64,000 nucleotides of DNA from Saprospiraceae bacterium (GCA_028279185.1 JANQSS010000104.1:1-64000), one strand, 5' to 3'. Positions 7,836-17,278 are shown, counted from the stretch's first letter. Numbers and translations are program-made. Notes: a model not told the origin generated them from the letters alone.

Positions 7836-10256
7836 ATGAAGGCATCGTACAATTGGCTTAAGTCGTATATTGATTTTGACCTCGCACCGGATGATTTGGA
7901 ATACTGGTTGACAGCGCTGGGCTTAGAAGTAGAGGGAATGGAAAAATATGAGTCTATCCCTGGCGGACTAAAAGGTGTTGTGACAGGAAAAGTACTGACA
8001 AAAACCCCTCATCCGAACGCCGATCGATTATCCCTTACTACAGTGGATATTGGAGCTCAGAAACCATTGCCCATTGTTTGCGGGGCCCCAAATGTGCAGG
8101 AAGGGCAAAAGGTGCTTGTAGCCACGGTTGGAACTGAACTTCATCCCCAAGAAGGGGAGCCCTTTACGATAAAAAAATCTAAGATTCGCGGGGAAGTTTC
8201 TGAAGGAATGATCTGTGCGGAAGATGAACTTCACTTGGGAAGCGACCATGATGGCATCATGGTTCTGCCTGAACAAACAACTATTGGTATTCCTGCCAGC
8301 GATTTATTTCCGATCGAGACGGATACCATCTATGATATCGGGCTAACTCCAAATCGCTCGGACGCCACTGCGCACCTTGGCGTTGCACGAGACCTGGCAG
8401 CAGGACTTGGGTTTAAAAATGGCTCAAAAATTGACCTACGATTGCCGCAAGTTGATCGTAAAACGAACGATACGTCAATAGAATTTACGGTTAGAATTGA
8501 GGATTCTGAAGCTTGCCCAAGGTACACCGGATTGTTAATTGAAAATATTTCAGTTGGACCAAGTCCGGATTGGATCGTGCACAGGTTACAATCAATAGGG
8601 GTGCGTCCGATAAATAACGTAGTCGACATTACTAATTTCGTCCTTCATGAATATGGACAACCTTTACATGCGTTTGATCTGGACAAGATTGAGGGTCAAG
8701 GAATAATTGTAAAAAAATTACCACAAAACACAATTTTCAAATCGTTGGATGAGGTCGATCGAAAACTCAATGATTTTGATTTAATGATTTGTGATGCAGC
8801 GGAAAATCCGATGTGCATTGGCGGAGTATTTGGGGGTGCAAATAGTGGTGTGACAGAAAATACGACTCGCATATTTTTAGAGTCGGCACATTTTGAACCG
8901 GAAGGATTGAGGAAATCGAGCATGCGGCATAATTTACGAACGGATGCCGCTAAAGTTTTTGAAAAAGGAAGTGACCCTAATATTACAGATGAAGCCGTCT
9001 GGCGAGCGGCCAATTTGATGAAAGAATATTGTGGAGCGGAAGTAGTCAATCCAGTTTTTGACATCTATCCTAACCCCATATTAAAGAGAAAAATAGAAGT
9101 TCATCGTCAGCATGTTAATCGACTTATTGGCATCGAACTATCAAGTAAAAAACTGGAAGAAATATTTGACCATCTAAATTTTGAAATTGAAGAAAAAGAG
9201 GGTAATAAATACACAATTTTAATTCCAACGGATAAGGCTGACGTAAAACGTGAAGCGGATGTGATCGAGGAAGTGCTACGTATTTATGGATATGATAATG
9301 TGGATATTTCGTCAAAATTGCAAACGAGTTTAGTGCATGCAGATGATTTTACATTACACGAGTACAGAAATAACATTATTGGAGACTTGGCTGCTGTTGG
9401 CTATAGCCAAGCTATGAATTTGTCTCTTTCGCGATCGGCATATTATTCTGACGATCGATCGGATTTGGTGCACATATTAAATACAAGTAACTCTCATCTG
9501 GACATCATGCGAGCGGATATGGTACATAGTGCACTTGAAGCTGTTGCTCATAATATTAAATATCAAAATAGAAATGTGAGATTATTCGAGTTTGGATCTC
9601 AATACACCAAATCAAAAAATGGGTATGTTGAAGAAGAGAAATTAGCACTTATTTGCACAGGTGAAGTTACCGTGGAACACTGGAAACAAAAGCCGCTGCC
9701 GGCTGACTATTTTGAGTTAAAATCAGCTTTGCTTCGGGTGTTTCCAAATGAAATACATGCTCAACTTCAGTTTGAATCGATCGATGCACTCGAATTTGAG
9801 TATGCTCAAAAAATTACATTTAGAAATAAAACGCTGGGATTGCTCGGAAAAATAAGCGCTAGACTTGCCGACACCTTCGATATTGGCCAGGACGTATACT
9901 ACGGTGAAATTGAAGTCGCTGCAAACTTTGATTTAAAACGAAGCCGGTCAATCACGTATTCAAATATAAGCAAGTATCCTGGAGTACAACGTGATATTGC
10001 TATAGTCGTAGATGAAAATATTGCATTTGGTAAGATAGAGGAGGTAATTGGGTCATGTAAAATTAAGCGATTAAAATCCATAATCCTATTCGATATTTAT
10101 AAGAATGTCGAACATGTCGGTGATGGTAAAAAATCAATGGCTATACGACTTGACTTTCTTGATGAAATGAAGACGCTTCAGGACAAAGACGTTGATAAAA
10201 TGATTTCCAAAATTCTTGGTTCCTTGAAGCATCATTTGAAAGCCGAGCTGCGATGA
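7836..10256 (+). CDS. pheT: Phenylalanyl-tRNA synthetase beta subunit
   Basis: The 806-residue beta chain of the alpha2-beta2 PheRS, which charges tRNA-Phe in the cytoplasm. Domains are visible in order: N-terminal MKASYNWLKSYIDF, a tRNA-binding OB fold (about 40-150, including PHPNADRLSLT and CGAPNV), the B3/B4 editing region (about 205-400, with VVDITNFVLHEYGQPLHAFD), the B5 domain, the catalytic-like core, and the C-terminal ferredoxin-fold anticodon-binding domain (YPGVQRDIAIVVDE onward). Length fits the family (about 800). The alpha-subunit gene pheS is not adjacent, so the two are unlinked here. It has its own promoter. Confidence 0.98.
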   Translation: MKASYNWLKSYIDFDLAPDDLEYWLTALGLEVEGMEKYESIPGGLKGVVTGKVLTKTPHPNADRLSLTTVDIGAQKPLPIVCGAPNVQEGQKVLVATVGTELHPQEGEPFTIKKSKIRGEVSEGMICAEDELHLGSDHDGIMVLPEQTTIGIPASDLFPIETDTIYDIGLTPNRSDATAHLGVARDLAAGLGFKNGSKIDLRLPQVDRKTNDTSIEFTVRIEDSEACPRYTGLLIENISVGPSPDWIVHRLQSIGVRPINNVVDITNFVLHEYGQPLHAFDLDKIEGQGIIVKKLPQNTIFKSLDEVDRKLNDFDLMICDAAENPMCIGGVFGGANSGVTENTTRIFLESAHFEPEGLRKSSMRHNLRTDAAKVFEKGSDPNITDEAVWRAANLMKEYCGAEVVNPVFDIYPNPILKRKIEVHRQHVNRLIGIELSSKKLEEIFDHLNFEIEEKEGNKYTILIPTDKADVKREADVIEEVLRIYGYDNVDISSKLQTSLVHADDFTLHEYRNNIIGDLAAVGYSQAMNLSLSRSAYYSDDRSDLVHILNTSNSHLDIMRADMVHSALEAVAHNIKYQNRNVRLFEFGSQYTKSKNGYVEEEKLALICTGEVTVEHWKQKPLPADYFELKSALLRVFPNEIHAQLQFESIDALEFEYAQKITFRNKTLGLLGKISARLADTFDIGQDVYYGEIEVAANFDLKRSRSITYSNISKYPGVQRDIAIVVDENIAFGKIEEVIGSCKIKRLKSIILFDIYKNVEHVGDGKKSMAIRLDFLDEMKTLQDKDVDKMISKILGSLKHHLKAELR

Positions 10257-10333
10257 CAATTGCATTGAGCCTCTGGCAATCGACAAGGTGCCAGGGTTGT
10301 TGTCTTGAATGGGCATAATCATTTGTAGATTTT

Positions 10334-11077
10334 TCAGCTTGTTTTATCCTTAAATATGGTTTCACCTTTTACCAGCCAAGAAAAGCCAAAGGCTTCGACA
10401 GAAGTGGTTTCCATCCAGAAAGTGAGGTTGTTGACGCGATAATATTCTTCTGATATAATGATACCATTTGATCCTAGCGGTATTAAAGCCAATGAAAGGA
10501 TCATTACAATTCCACATACGATATATATCCTATTTCTAAATCGTTTCATAGGAGTGCGGTCTCGCTTTTTACAATCGGATTTGGTAAACAAAAAGATTGA
10601 CATTAGCGCAAGACTACTTAAAAATATTCCAGCTGTTATGTAGTGAAATAATTCTCGACTTTCGTTAATTGGCAAGATTGTGTTGGAATAGGAATACAAA
10701 TCATTTGGCAAAGAAGAAACGAATGTCTGTGTTGGGAAAAGAAGTAGTAAAAAAGCGCATATTCCAGCCAATGATGACAGTATAAAATCAATAAGGTCGG
10801 GTCCCTTAAATATTATTAAAAAAATAGCCATAATTCCAATAATTATTAAAAAAGGACCATCGGACCTAGTATAGTAATAGTGACTGATCGATTCCAATAC
10901 TTCAATCTGAGCTGTCGTCAAATATAAAAATAGCCAGAGTAACAGGGGAAGGGACATGCCTAATATCCCAATAATACGCCGAAGTGTTCTTCCATTCTGA
11001 ATCCAAATTTCGTCGCTCGTGGATGAAAAGTCAAGACCCAAATTTTGATGAAACCAATGCCGGTTGATAGTTTTCAT
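10334..11077 (-). CDS. Six-helix integral membrane protein of unknown function
   Basis: A 247-residue protein with about six hydrophobic helices (starting near residues 35, 75, 97, 144, 182 and possibly near the C-terminus) and short polar loops. One loop carries SISHYYYTRSDGPF, which resembles bacterial DUF998-like or Frag1-like membrane proteins only loosely. No catalytic motif is evident. It is flanked by pheT (convergent) and a 319-bp gap, so it appears monocistronic. I do not assign a function. Confidence 0.75.
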   Translation of the reverse strand: MKTINRHWFHQNLGLDFSSTSDEIWIQNGRTLRRIIGILGMSLPLLLWLFLYLTTAQIEVLESISHYYYTRSDGPFLIIIGIMAIFLIIFKGPDLIDFILSSLAGICAFLLLLFPTQTFVSSLPNDLYSYSNTILPINESRELFHYITAGIFLSSLALMSIFLFTKSDCKKRDRTPMKRFRNRIYIVCGIVMILSLALIPLGSNGIIISEEYYRVNNLTFWMETTSVEAFGFSWLVKGETIFKDKTS

Positions 11078-11396
11078 ATTGTTTAATATGTTTAATTAAT
11101 TCCAGCGGTAATTTCTAACTTTTTAGTTAATAGTCTATATAACTTTCGTTAGCCTCAAATACTTATCCCGTTGAAATGATAGATGGTCTGATTAAAATCT
11201 AATTGTGACTTTTAATGGAAAAGGACATAAAAGCGCTCCGCCAAGTTTATCGGGACAATTTCTTCTTTAGCTGTATATAAGCTCCAACTAGGCGAAAAAT
11301 GCATTTCATGTATGGTTTAGAGAACAATGAAACTTATTTCTGATCTATAAAGTTGACGGGGAACATGGAAACAATACACCGTGAGAGCGGTCTGCA
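11078..11396. other. 319-bp gap with no recognisable gene
   Basis: The gap holds no ORF I can support. A 21-codon plus-strand frame from 11215 (MEKDIKALRQVYRDNFFFSC...) reads like protein but is too short to call. TAACTTTC at 11141-11148 resembles a -7 element but has no gene to serve. Confidence 0.4.
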
Positions 11397-12335
11397 TCAT
11401 CCAGGAGGTATTAATCCCGTCGAACTATAAGAAGCAATCATCTCAGAGACCATACCTTCTTTAAGCGCAAAAGGAGAGACTAGCAAATATTTAAAATTGA
11501 CATTAAGTCTTAGGACTTCATCCAATAGAATCAAAGCGACTACAATTAAATCAGCCCTATTTTCCGGAATAGAAGGATGACTTATTCGCGCATCCAATGA
11601 CATGGATTGAACCTCATCAAGGAAACTATTAAAGTCTTTTGTTCTTAATATTTGACACCTTCCTATTTTTTCAATGACAGGTATGGCCTCAGCTAATACG
11701 TCAAACGTTCCAGACGAACCGATCATCGTGTCAAAGGAATAATCTTTCATTTTTTCATCAAGCAATGCCAAGGCATCTTTCAAATCATGGCGGAGACTAC
11801 ACACTTCCATTTTAGAAATCGGTTCGTTTTGATGATATTGATTTTTAAGGAGAGAGGCACCAAGAGGTAAACTGACACTCCATTTAATCTCAGATTGCGA
11901 TCCGATAATAAATTCCACGCTTCCGCCACCTATGTCCATGATTATATTATCTCCTGGTTGAAGGGCTCCTCCATATTTTACGCCTTCATAAATGAGCCGG
12001 GCTTCTTCATGACCTGAGATAATTTCTACTCGAATATCGAATTCTCGTGCTATGCGGTGAATTAAAATATCGGCATTTTGAGCTGTACGGAAGGCAGCAG
12101 TTGCAAAGGCTCGCACTTCTATGGCTTCGAATAAATTAACGACTTGACGAAACTTTCGCATAGCATCGAGTGCACGTTTATTCGCGGCTTTCCCGAACCG
12201 ATAAATGCCCTCTTGGCCAAGCCGTACATATATCCGCTCCCGATATATTTCAATAAAGCTTCCGTCGGATTTCCTTCCAGCAATCAAGAGATGAAAGGTA
12301 TTGGTACCTAAATCTATGACGGCAAAACGTTTCAT
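11397..12335 (-). CDS. Ppx/GppA-family phosphatase
   Basis: A 312-residue protein of the exopolyphosphatase/guanosine pentaphosphatase family, within the actin-like ATPase fold. Phosphate-binding motifs are visible: VIDLGTNTFHLLI at the N-terminus, MDIGGGSVEFII near 140, and IGSSGTFDVLAE near 218. It is the short single-module form (about 300 residues) with no HD domain, common in Bacteroidota. Members act on polyphosphate or (p)ppGpp; which one is used here cannot be read from sequence. It starts 2 bases after the stop of the upstream lipoprotein gene, so the two are likely translationally coupled. Confidence 0.92.
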   Translation of the reverse strand: MKRFAVIDLGTNTFHLLIAGRKSDGSFIEIYRERIYVRLGQEGIYRFGKAANKRALDAMRKFRQVVNLFEAIEVRAFATAAFRTAQNADILIHRIAREFDIRVEIISGHEEARLIYEGVKYGGALQPGDNIIMDIGGGSVEFIIGSQSEIKWSVSLPLGASLLKNQYHQNEPISKMEVCSLRHDLKDALALLDEKMKDYSFDTMIGSSGTFDVLAEAIPVIEKIGRCQILRTKDFNSFLDEVQSMSLDARISHPSIPENRADLIVVALILLDEVLRLNVNFKYLLVSPFALKEGMVSEMIASYSSTGLIPPG

Positions 12336-12337
12336 TT

Positions 12338-12829
12338 CTATTGCTTCACTGTCGACGTACCGGCAGCCAGGATTTGTCCGTAAAACTGCATACCCTGATC
12401 AGTCATAAAAGCGCCATAGGCAGGTTTGCTATCCTCGTAGAATACAACGTAACGACATTTGCCTCGCAAATACATGCGGCCGTCGGCTACAATTTCACCT
12501 GCAGCCTGTAGAATAATATTAGCCGACTCACTGCACTTATGATCAATAGGAACCGCTCCAGGCATTAAAAAAGAAACCTGACCTCTAACATCACTCTGTT
12601 TTACTTGGCTTAAACTTACCGCAACATCCGTAAAAAGTACGTCGACCTTATCCGCATTATCGAATAAAAATTTTGCTTTTTCCTTCGTCATTATCGGGTA
12701 TGTTTCACCCTCGGACATGTCAATTTTTTCGGGCATGGGCGCTGCTTCAACAGGTTGTTCCTTGGGTTCCTGTTTACATCCTCCCGCAATGATTAGTACT
12801 AGAAAAAAGAAAATTGACACGTTTTTCAT
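12338..12829 (-). CDS. Small lipoprotein of unknown function
   Basis: I place the start at the ATG at 12829, which gives a 163-residue lipoprotein beginning MKNVSIFFFLVLIIAGGC with Cys18 lipidated. A longer in-frame reading to 12982 would add a non-signal N-terminus that overlaps the neighbouring gene and is not credible. After a Pro/Glu-rich spacer the mature domain has two conserved-looking Cys (in DHKCSES and RGKCRY). I do not recognise a family. It sits between an outer-membrane barrel gene (4 bases upstream) and Ppx/GppA (2 bases downstream), in one tight minus-strand operon. Confidence 0.75.
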   Translation of the reverse strand: MKNVSIFFFLVLIIAGGCKQEPKEQPVEAAPMPEKIDMSEGETYPIMTKEKAKFLFDNADKVDVLFTDVAVSLSQVKQSDVRGQVSFLMPGAVPIDHKCSESANIILQAAGEIVADGRMYLRGKCRYVVFYEDSKPAYGAFMTDQGMQFYGQILAAGTSTVKQ

Positions 12830-12833
12830 GAAA

Positions 12834-13475
12834 TTACAATTTATATGTAAGCTGTAAAGATAGATGGAAAGGAAGTAAATCTCCGAAATTGATGGCGGGA
12901 TGATCATCCGCCTTGAACAGTTTCGTAATGGACCGATTGTAACGCAATCTTGTCCCAACTCGATAACTGAACTGAAATCCAATGCCGAGCATCCAACTCA
13001 AATCATTTTCATTGAATGCTTCATTTAGCGTTTCCGTGCCAATAGTTCCCAAAGGACCTTCGACCGAGCTACTTAACAAACGACTATATATTAAGCCACC
13101 TTGTGCCATTATACGATAATACGAAAGTTGATCATCGGCATCGAATATCCAATCGCGTATGGTAACGACTACCGGTATGGCACCATAATTGAGCTTGAAT
13201 AATCGACTATCGCCACCCGGATTAAAATCTTGATCTGACCTACTACCGCGTTGTGAATAGAGCAATTCAACTCCCAAGTCAACATTATAGCGAATGGGGT
13301 AACTAACCCCAATACCAGATTCAAAACCTAATTTGTTAAAACCGGCGATTTCATCACCCCTAATTTGCGCAGCACTGACTCCACCAATAAGCTGTGCCTC
13401 AAACCCTTCTGCTTGCCCGTATGTAAAAAGATGTGCGCTTATCAGTAAATAAAGAAGTAGATATAGACGTTTCAT
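12834..13475 (-). CDS. Outer-membrane beta-barrel protein (PorT-like family)
   Basis: A 213-residue protein with a signal peptide (residues 1-20, ending in LFTYGQ) and about eight amphipathic strands. It includes the segment GLIYSRLLSSSVEG and a C-terminal strand SLQLTYKL. This is the general pattern of the Bacteroidota PorT/OmpW-like eight-stranded barrels (outer_membrane beta-barrel_2). The true PorT of T9SS is a member of this broad family, but membership alone does not make this gene PorT. It is the first gene of a minus-strand trio with the lipoprotein and the Ppx/GppA phosphatase. Confidence 0.8.
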   Translation of the reverse strand: MKRLYLLLYLLISAHLFTYGQAEGFEAQLIGGVSAAQIRGDEIAGFNKLGFESGIGVSYPIRYNVDLGVELLYSQRGSRSDQDFNPGGDSRLFKLNYGAIPVVVTIRDWIFDADDQLSYYRIMAQGGLIYSRLLSSSVEGPLGTIGTETLNEAFNENDLSWMLGIGFQFSYRVGTRLRYNRSITKLFKADDHPAINFGDLLPFHLSLQLTYKL

Positions 13476-13520
13476 AAATCGGCTTATATTAGCGAATAAT
13501 TATATACGTTTTTAAGTCCC

Positions 13521-13787
13521 ATGAAATTTACGAGTACAAAGAAGAAAAAATTAGAACGGATATTCGAAGATTTAGGATATTCAATACGCTATGAAAAAGG
13601 AAGATTTAATTCAGGCCATTGTATCGTCCATCGAGACAAAATTGTAATCATCAACCGGTTTTTTGACACAGAAGGCAGAGCACGCGTGCTTCTTGATATC
13701 TTGTTATCCTTGAAAAATCTGAATGAAAAAAAATTGTCAGCGGAAAGTCAAAAATTTTTCAATTCGTTGGTTAGGCGCGCCCAGTGA
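13521..13787 (+). CDS. Conserved small protein coupled to a PhnP-like hydrolase
   Basis: An 88-residue basic protein without signal or membrane segment. It has the look of a small alpha/beta domain (GYSIRYEKGRFNSGHCIV then KIVIINRFFDTEGRARVL). Its stop overlaps the start of the metallo-hydrolase by 4 bases (GTGA), so the two are translationally coupled. I recall similar short proteins in Bacteroidota but no assigned function. The His-Cys pair in SGHC is the only potential reactive site I see. Confidence 0.75.
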   Translation: MKFTSTKKKKLERIFEDLGYSIRYEKGRFNSGHCIVHRDKIVIINRFFDTEGRARVLLDILLSLKNLNEKKLSAESQKFFNSLVRRAQ

Positions 13788-14545
13788 AGCTGATTTTCTT
13801 AGGAACAGGCACCTCCCAGGGCGTTCCGGTCATAGGCTGCACATGCGAAGTCTGCAGTTCAAAGGACGCAAAAGACAAACGGTTGAGGGCTTCAGTCATT
13901 TTTATTAAAGATGATTTTCACCTATTAATTGACCTCTCTCCGGACTTGCGACAACAATTTCTTGACAATGCATTAATACGAATAGATGCAATTTGTATGA
14001 CACATGAGCATAACGATCATGTGGGTGGACTGGATGATATACGCCCGATTAACTTTCGATGGCGAAGATCTATTCCATTATATGGACAAAGACGAGTGAT
14101 CACCTCACTCAGACAACGATTTCATTACGCTTTTTCAGATACCTATTCAGCACGCCCTAGAATAGACACAATTGAAATTTCAGCAGGTCAACGCCTTCAA
14201 ATAGGACCCTTTGAAGTGGTGCCATTGTCTGTTCGGCATGGTGAATTGGACATTCTTGGGTTTAAGGTTGATGATGTCGCATATCTCACCGATGTAAAAA
14301 GTATTCCGCCAGTGACTCATAAAGCACTTGAATCGTGCAAAACCTTAATCCTTTCAGCACTCCATAAGACATCACATGTAAGCCACATGAATCTCACAGA
14401 GGCCCTTGATCTTACCCGAAGTATTAATCCATCGGTTACATATTTAACCCATATGTCGCATTATATGGGATTCCACCAAGATGTTTCAAAAGAATTGCCT
14501 GATAACGTCTTCTTAGCTCACGACAACATGAAGCTTGAATTTTAA
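13784..14545 (+). CDS. Metallo-beta-lactamase-fold hydrolase (PhnP-like phosphodiesterase)
   Basis: A 253-residue cytoplasmic MBL-fold protein. The family opening GTGTSQGVPVIGC, a Cys-rich segment CTCEVC like the PhnP zinc site, and the metal-binding motif THEHNDHVGG are present. HG (in SVRHGEL), YLTDV and two late histidine motifs (LHKTSHVSH and THMSHYMG) complete the site. PhnP cleaves cyclic phosphodiesters, including phosphoribosyl 1,2-cyclic phosphate; the substrate here is inferred from family only. The start is a GTG that overlaps the upstream 88-residue gene. Confidence 0.9.
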   Translation: MKLIFLGTGTSQGVPVIGCTCEVCSSKDAKDKRLRASVIFIKDDFHLLIDLSPDLRQQFLDNALIRIDAICMTHEHNDHVGGLDDIRPINFRWRRSIPLYGQRRVITSLRQRFHYAFSDTYSARPRIDTIEISAGQRLQIGPFEVVPLSVRHGELDILGFKVDDVAYLTDVKSIPPVTHKALESCKTLILSALHKTSHVSHMNLTEALDLTRSINPSVTYLTHMSHYMGFHQDVSKELPDNVFLAHDNMKLEF

Positions 14546-14572
14546 TGCTTGGCGTCTGAGGATCGAATATAG

Positions 14573-14645
14573 AATACCGTAAACGATTGCTTGTATTTCA
14601 ATAACGGTATTTCACCACTATGCGGTGAATAAATAATTGCAATCG
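14573..14645 (+). other. Structured leader: crossing inverted repeats before the porP homolog
   Basis: An 8-bp stem pairs 14573-14580 (AATACCGT) with 14604-14611. A 7-bp stem pairs 14584-14590 (CGATTGC) with 14639-14645, and a hairpin TTCACC/GGTGAA (14611-14616 with 14624-14629) lies inside the second. The first two cross, as in an H-type pseudoknot. There is no T run. It lies upstream of all candidate starts of the PorP/SprF gene. Confidence 0.45.
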
Positions 14646-14788
14646 CTTAAGCAACTTTGTGCAACGTATACGTTCTGTACTATATGGAAGTTAAAGTCCG
14701 CATCAACATCATTAGTAAAAAAATGAATAAATTGAGGGACAGTCTGAAAATGTTGTATCATTTAATAGTGAACGTGATTAAGCCGCGC

Positions 14789-15808
14789 ATGCTTTTCAAA
14801 TTTAATCGACTCATTCCGGCGAAAAATGCTGGTTGGGCGCTGTTCGGCGCATTGTGTTTAATGGGTATTAGTCAGATTTCAATTGGGCAAAAAAACTTTC
14901 TTTTAAGTATGCCTGAAGACAATAAATATGCTATAAACCCGGCCTATGCTGGACTTGAATCCAGCCTTGCAGTAGCGGCATGGGGACGAGAACAGTGGAG
15001 TGGTATTCCTGGTAGGCCAGGTACGCAGGCCATTAATGCACACATACCCGCCTATAGGTTGAACGGTGGATTGGGCCTGCGTATCAATAATGATAAGTTA
15101 GGTCCATTTCAATACACCAAGTTTGAGTTGGGTTATGATTACATCAGCGCAACAGATGACTTAATTTGGTCATTCGGTGCAACGGCAGGATATAGCCAGA
15201 TTGGATTCGATGGAGATAAACTTCGGTCAAATGATGGTCTGTACGATGCGGGTCTTATCGATCACAATGATCCGTCACTACCAGAGATGAGACTTTCAGA
15301 AGGAACAGCAGCATTTGGTTTGGGAGCATATGTGATAACATCGACGATCGAAGGAGGTATTTCACTTCAAAATATTTATATCAATTCATCTTCATTCGAG
15401 GACAATGCATTGCAATTTGACTGGCTTCCGAAGATGACAGCAAACCTATTTTTGGAATATGGTTGGGACTTTAACAATGATTGGTATTTCTTTCCGGTGC
15501 TTTTCATCAAGTCCGATTTTGAACAGATCCAGTCTTTGATCAAATTCAATGCACTCTATTCGGATGTAATTAATGCCGGGATTGGTCTTCGAGGATACTC
15601 AGGAAATACGATTGAATCACTTGTAATCTCGGCGGGATATGTACTTGATGCACATTTCAGTGTCCATTACGCATATGATATCGGCATTGGGGGCATAGCG
15701 ACCGATGCTTCTGGATCGCATGAAATAATATTGAATTATAATCTCAATAAACCGGTAGGAAAAGGTGCGGTTCCGAAGATTATCAACAACCCTAGATACT
15801 TGGATTGA
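14789..15808 (+). CDS. Type IX secretion system PorP/SprF-family outer-membrane protein
   Basis: A PorP/SprF-type protein, an outer-membrane barrel that in T9SS bacteria works with the GldKLMN machinery or anchors type B cargo. The family opening NPAYAG and the segment WGREQWSGIPGRPGTQ near the mature N-terminus are diagnostic, followed by repeated amphipathic strands. I chose the ATG at 14789 (339 residues) because it gives a normal signal peptide ending in SISIGQ-like residues (QISIGQ, about 34 residues). In-frame starts at 14684 (ATG), 14723 (ATG) and 14657 (TTG) would add a long basic N-terminus. It directly precedes gldK, as porP precedes porK in Porphyromonas. Confidence 0.88.
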   Translation: MLFKFNRLIPAKNAGWALFGALCLMGISQISIGQKNFLLSMPEDNKYAINPAYAGLESSLAVAAWGREQWSGIPGRPGTQAINAHIPAYRLNGGLGLRINNDKLGPFQYTKFELGYDYISATDDLIWSFGATAGYSQIGFDGDKLRSNDGLYDAGLIDHNDPSLPEMRLSEGTAAFGLGAYVITSTIEGGISLQNIYINSSSFEDNALQFDWLPKMTANLFLEYGWDFNNDWYFFPVLFIKSDFEQIQSLIKFNALYSDVINAGIGLRGYSGNTIESLVISAGYVLDAHFSVHYAYDIGIGGIATDASGSHEIILNYNLNKPVGKGAVPKIINNPRYLD

Positions 15809-15944
15809 AAAGAACGCTGCTTAAGAAAATGTTAAAATTCATCAATTTTGAATAAAAAAGAATATTTCGGTGCACCAGGCGTTTGTTTGATTAGGCTGAT
15901 TTAATGAATATCCGGGTTGTTAAGCAGGCGAAAAATTTAATTTT

Positions 15945-15974
15945 TTTGAATCAAGATAAAAGCGATTATATTTA
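15945..15974 (+). promoter_or_regulatory. Probable promoter before gldK
   Basis: TTTG at 15945-15948 and TATATTTA at 15967-15974 are separated by 18 bases, close to the Bacteroidota -33/-7 arrangement. The -7 ends 50 bases before the gldK ATG, so gldKLMN can probably be transcribed apart from the porP homolog. Confidence 0.5.
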
Positions 15975-16024
15975 CGCCCTATTCAAGGTAACCAAGGTTT
16001 TTATTAGGAAAAATCAATTCTAGT

Positions 16025-17278
16025 ATGGAGCGAAACAGAAAGTACATATCATACTTATTTGGCATGGCTATTTTATTGATAGTCAGTTCATGTGGAGGTG
16101 ACAAAGGTGGCGGAGGCGAGCTACTTGGCTCTCAGAACCGTCCAAAATGGAACAGTAACCTCAGCCCTTATGGTATGGTGTACATCGGATCAGGAACACT
16201 CCACATTGGACAGAGCGATCAGGATATCTTTAATAGTTACACGCAACGACCACGTGCAATTACTATTCCGGGATTCTTTATGGATGACACGGAAATCACC
16301 AACAACGAATACAGACAATTTGTCGATTGGGTAAGAGATTCAATCGCACATACTTTTCTTGAGCACTATTATGAAGATGAGGATGGAAATGAAATCCTGG
16401 ACTGGGAGTATGAAATCGATTGGAACGATGAATTGCTCGATGACCTGTATGTTGATGGAGAAAATACGCTCTCTGGTAAGAAGCAGGTAAATAAAAATTT
16501 ACTCAAGTATGAATATCGTTGGATAGATTGGCAAAAAGCTGCTCACTCTAAAGATGCGCAGATATCTGACTTGCTGAATAAAGAGGCACTTCATATATAC
16601 CCCGATACTTTAGTTTGGATTCGAGACTTCGCTTACTCATATAATGAACCCATGACACGCAATTATTTTTGGCACCCTGCATATGACGACTATCCCGTTG
16701 TCGGTGTGACATGGAAACAAGCGAAAGCATTCTGCTACTGGCGGACACAGCTTTGGAATAGCGGCAAACCGGACCAACCTTCATCGGAGGATTTCCGCCT
16801 TCCTACCGAGACAGAATGGGAGTATGCCGCGAGAGGAGGACATGATTATGCTCCATATCCTTGGGGAGCCTATTACCTCAGAAACGAAAAAGGATGCTTA
16901 TTGGCGAATTTCAAGCCCGGTCGTGGAAATTATCCCGAAGATGGTGGTATGTATACGGTGGACGCCTATAAGTATTTTCCTAACGACTACGGTCTTTACA
17001 ATATGTCAGGAAATGTTGCAGAGTGGACGGAGACGGCGTACGATGAAGGCGCTTACAACATAGTTCATGACTTGAGCCCGGATTTAAAGTACGATGCGAA
17101 GGATGACGACCCGGCAGCATGGAAACGAAAAGTAATCAGAGGTGGGTCTTGGAAGGATGTTGCATATTACTTGCAAACTGGAACGAGACATTGGGAGTAT
17201 CAAGATACGGCCAAGTCATATATTGGTTTCCGATGCGCCTTGACATATTTAGGTAGATCAATCAAGGATAAATATTGA
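16025..17278 (+). CDS. gldK: T9SS ring lipoprotein GldK (PorK)
   Basis: A 417-residue lipoprotein: a hydrophobic signal ends at VSSC, placing the lipidated Cys at 23. The mature part is a formylglycine-generating-enzyme-like (FGE-sulfatase) domain, recognised by FMDDTEITNNEYRQFVDWV, VTWKQAKAFCYWR, RLPTETEWEYAARGG, MSGNVAEWTE and IRGGSWKD. In T9SS the GldK/PorK and GldN/PorN proteins form a large periplasmic ring at the outer membrane. GldJ has a similar fold, but the position directly before gldL, gldM and gldN identifies this as GldK. No enzymatic role is expected. Confidence 0.95.
   Translation: MERNRKYISYLFGMAILLIVSSCGGDKGGGGELLGSQNRPKWNSNLSPYGMVYIGSGTLHIGQSDQDIFNSYTQRPRAITIPGFFMDDTEITNNEYRQFVDWVRDSIAHTFLEHYYEDEDGNEILDWEYEIDWNDELLDDLYVDGENTLSGKKQVNKNLLKYEYRWIDWQKAAHSKDAQISDLLNKEALHIYPDTLVWIRDFAYSYNEPMTRNYFWHPAYDDYPVVGVTWKQAKAFCYWRTQLWNSGKPDQPSSEDFRLPTETEWEYAARGGHDYAPYPWGAYYLRNEKGCLLANFKPGRGNYPEDGGMYTVDAYKYFPNDYGLYNMSGNVAEWTETAYDEGAYNIVHDLSPDLKYDAKDDDPAAWKRKVIRGGSWKDVAYYLQTGTRHWEYQDTAKSYIGFRCALTYLGRSIKDKY

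Noticed and set aside
10273..10294. CTGGCA/TGCCAG hairpin after pheT
   Set aside because: Short stem without a T run; may be incidental between convergent genes.
12830..12982. N-terminal extension of the small lipoprotein
   Set aside because: It would overlap the upstream barrel gene and bury the lipoprotein signal; the ATG at 12829 gives a proper signal peptide.
15869..15876. GGTGCACC palindrome before gldK
   Set aside because: An 8-bp palindrome is expected by chance at this scale and no second copy is present.
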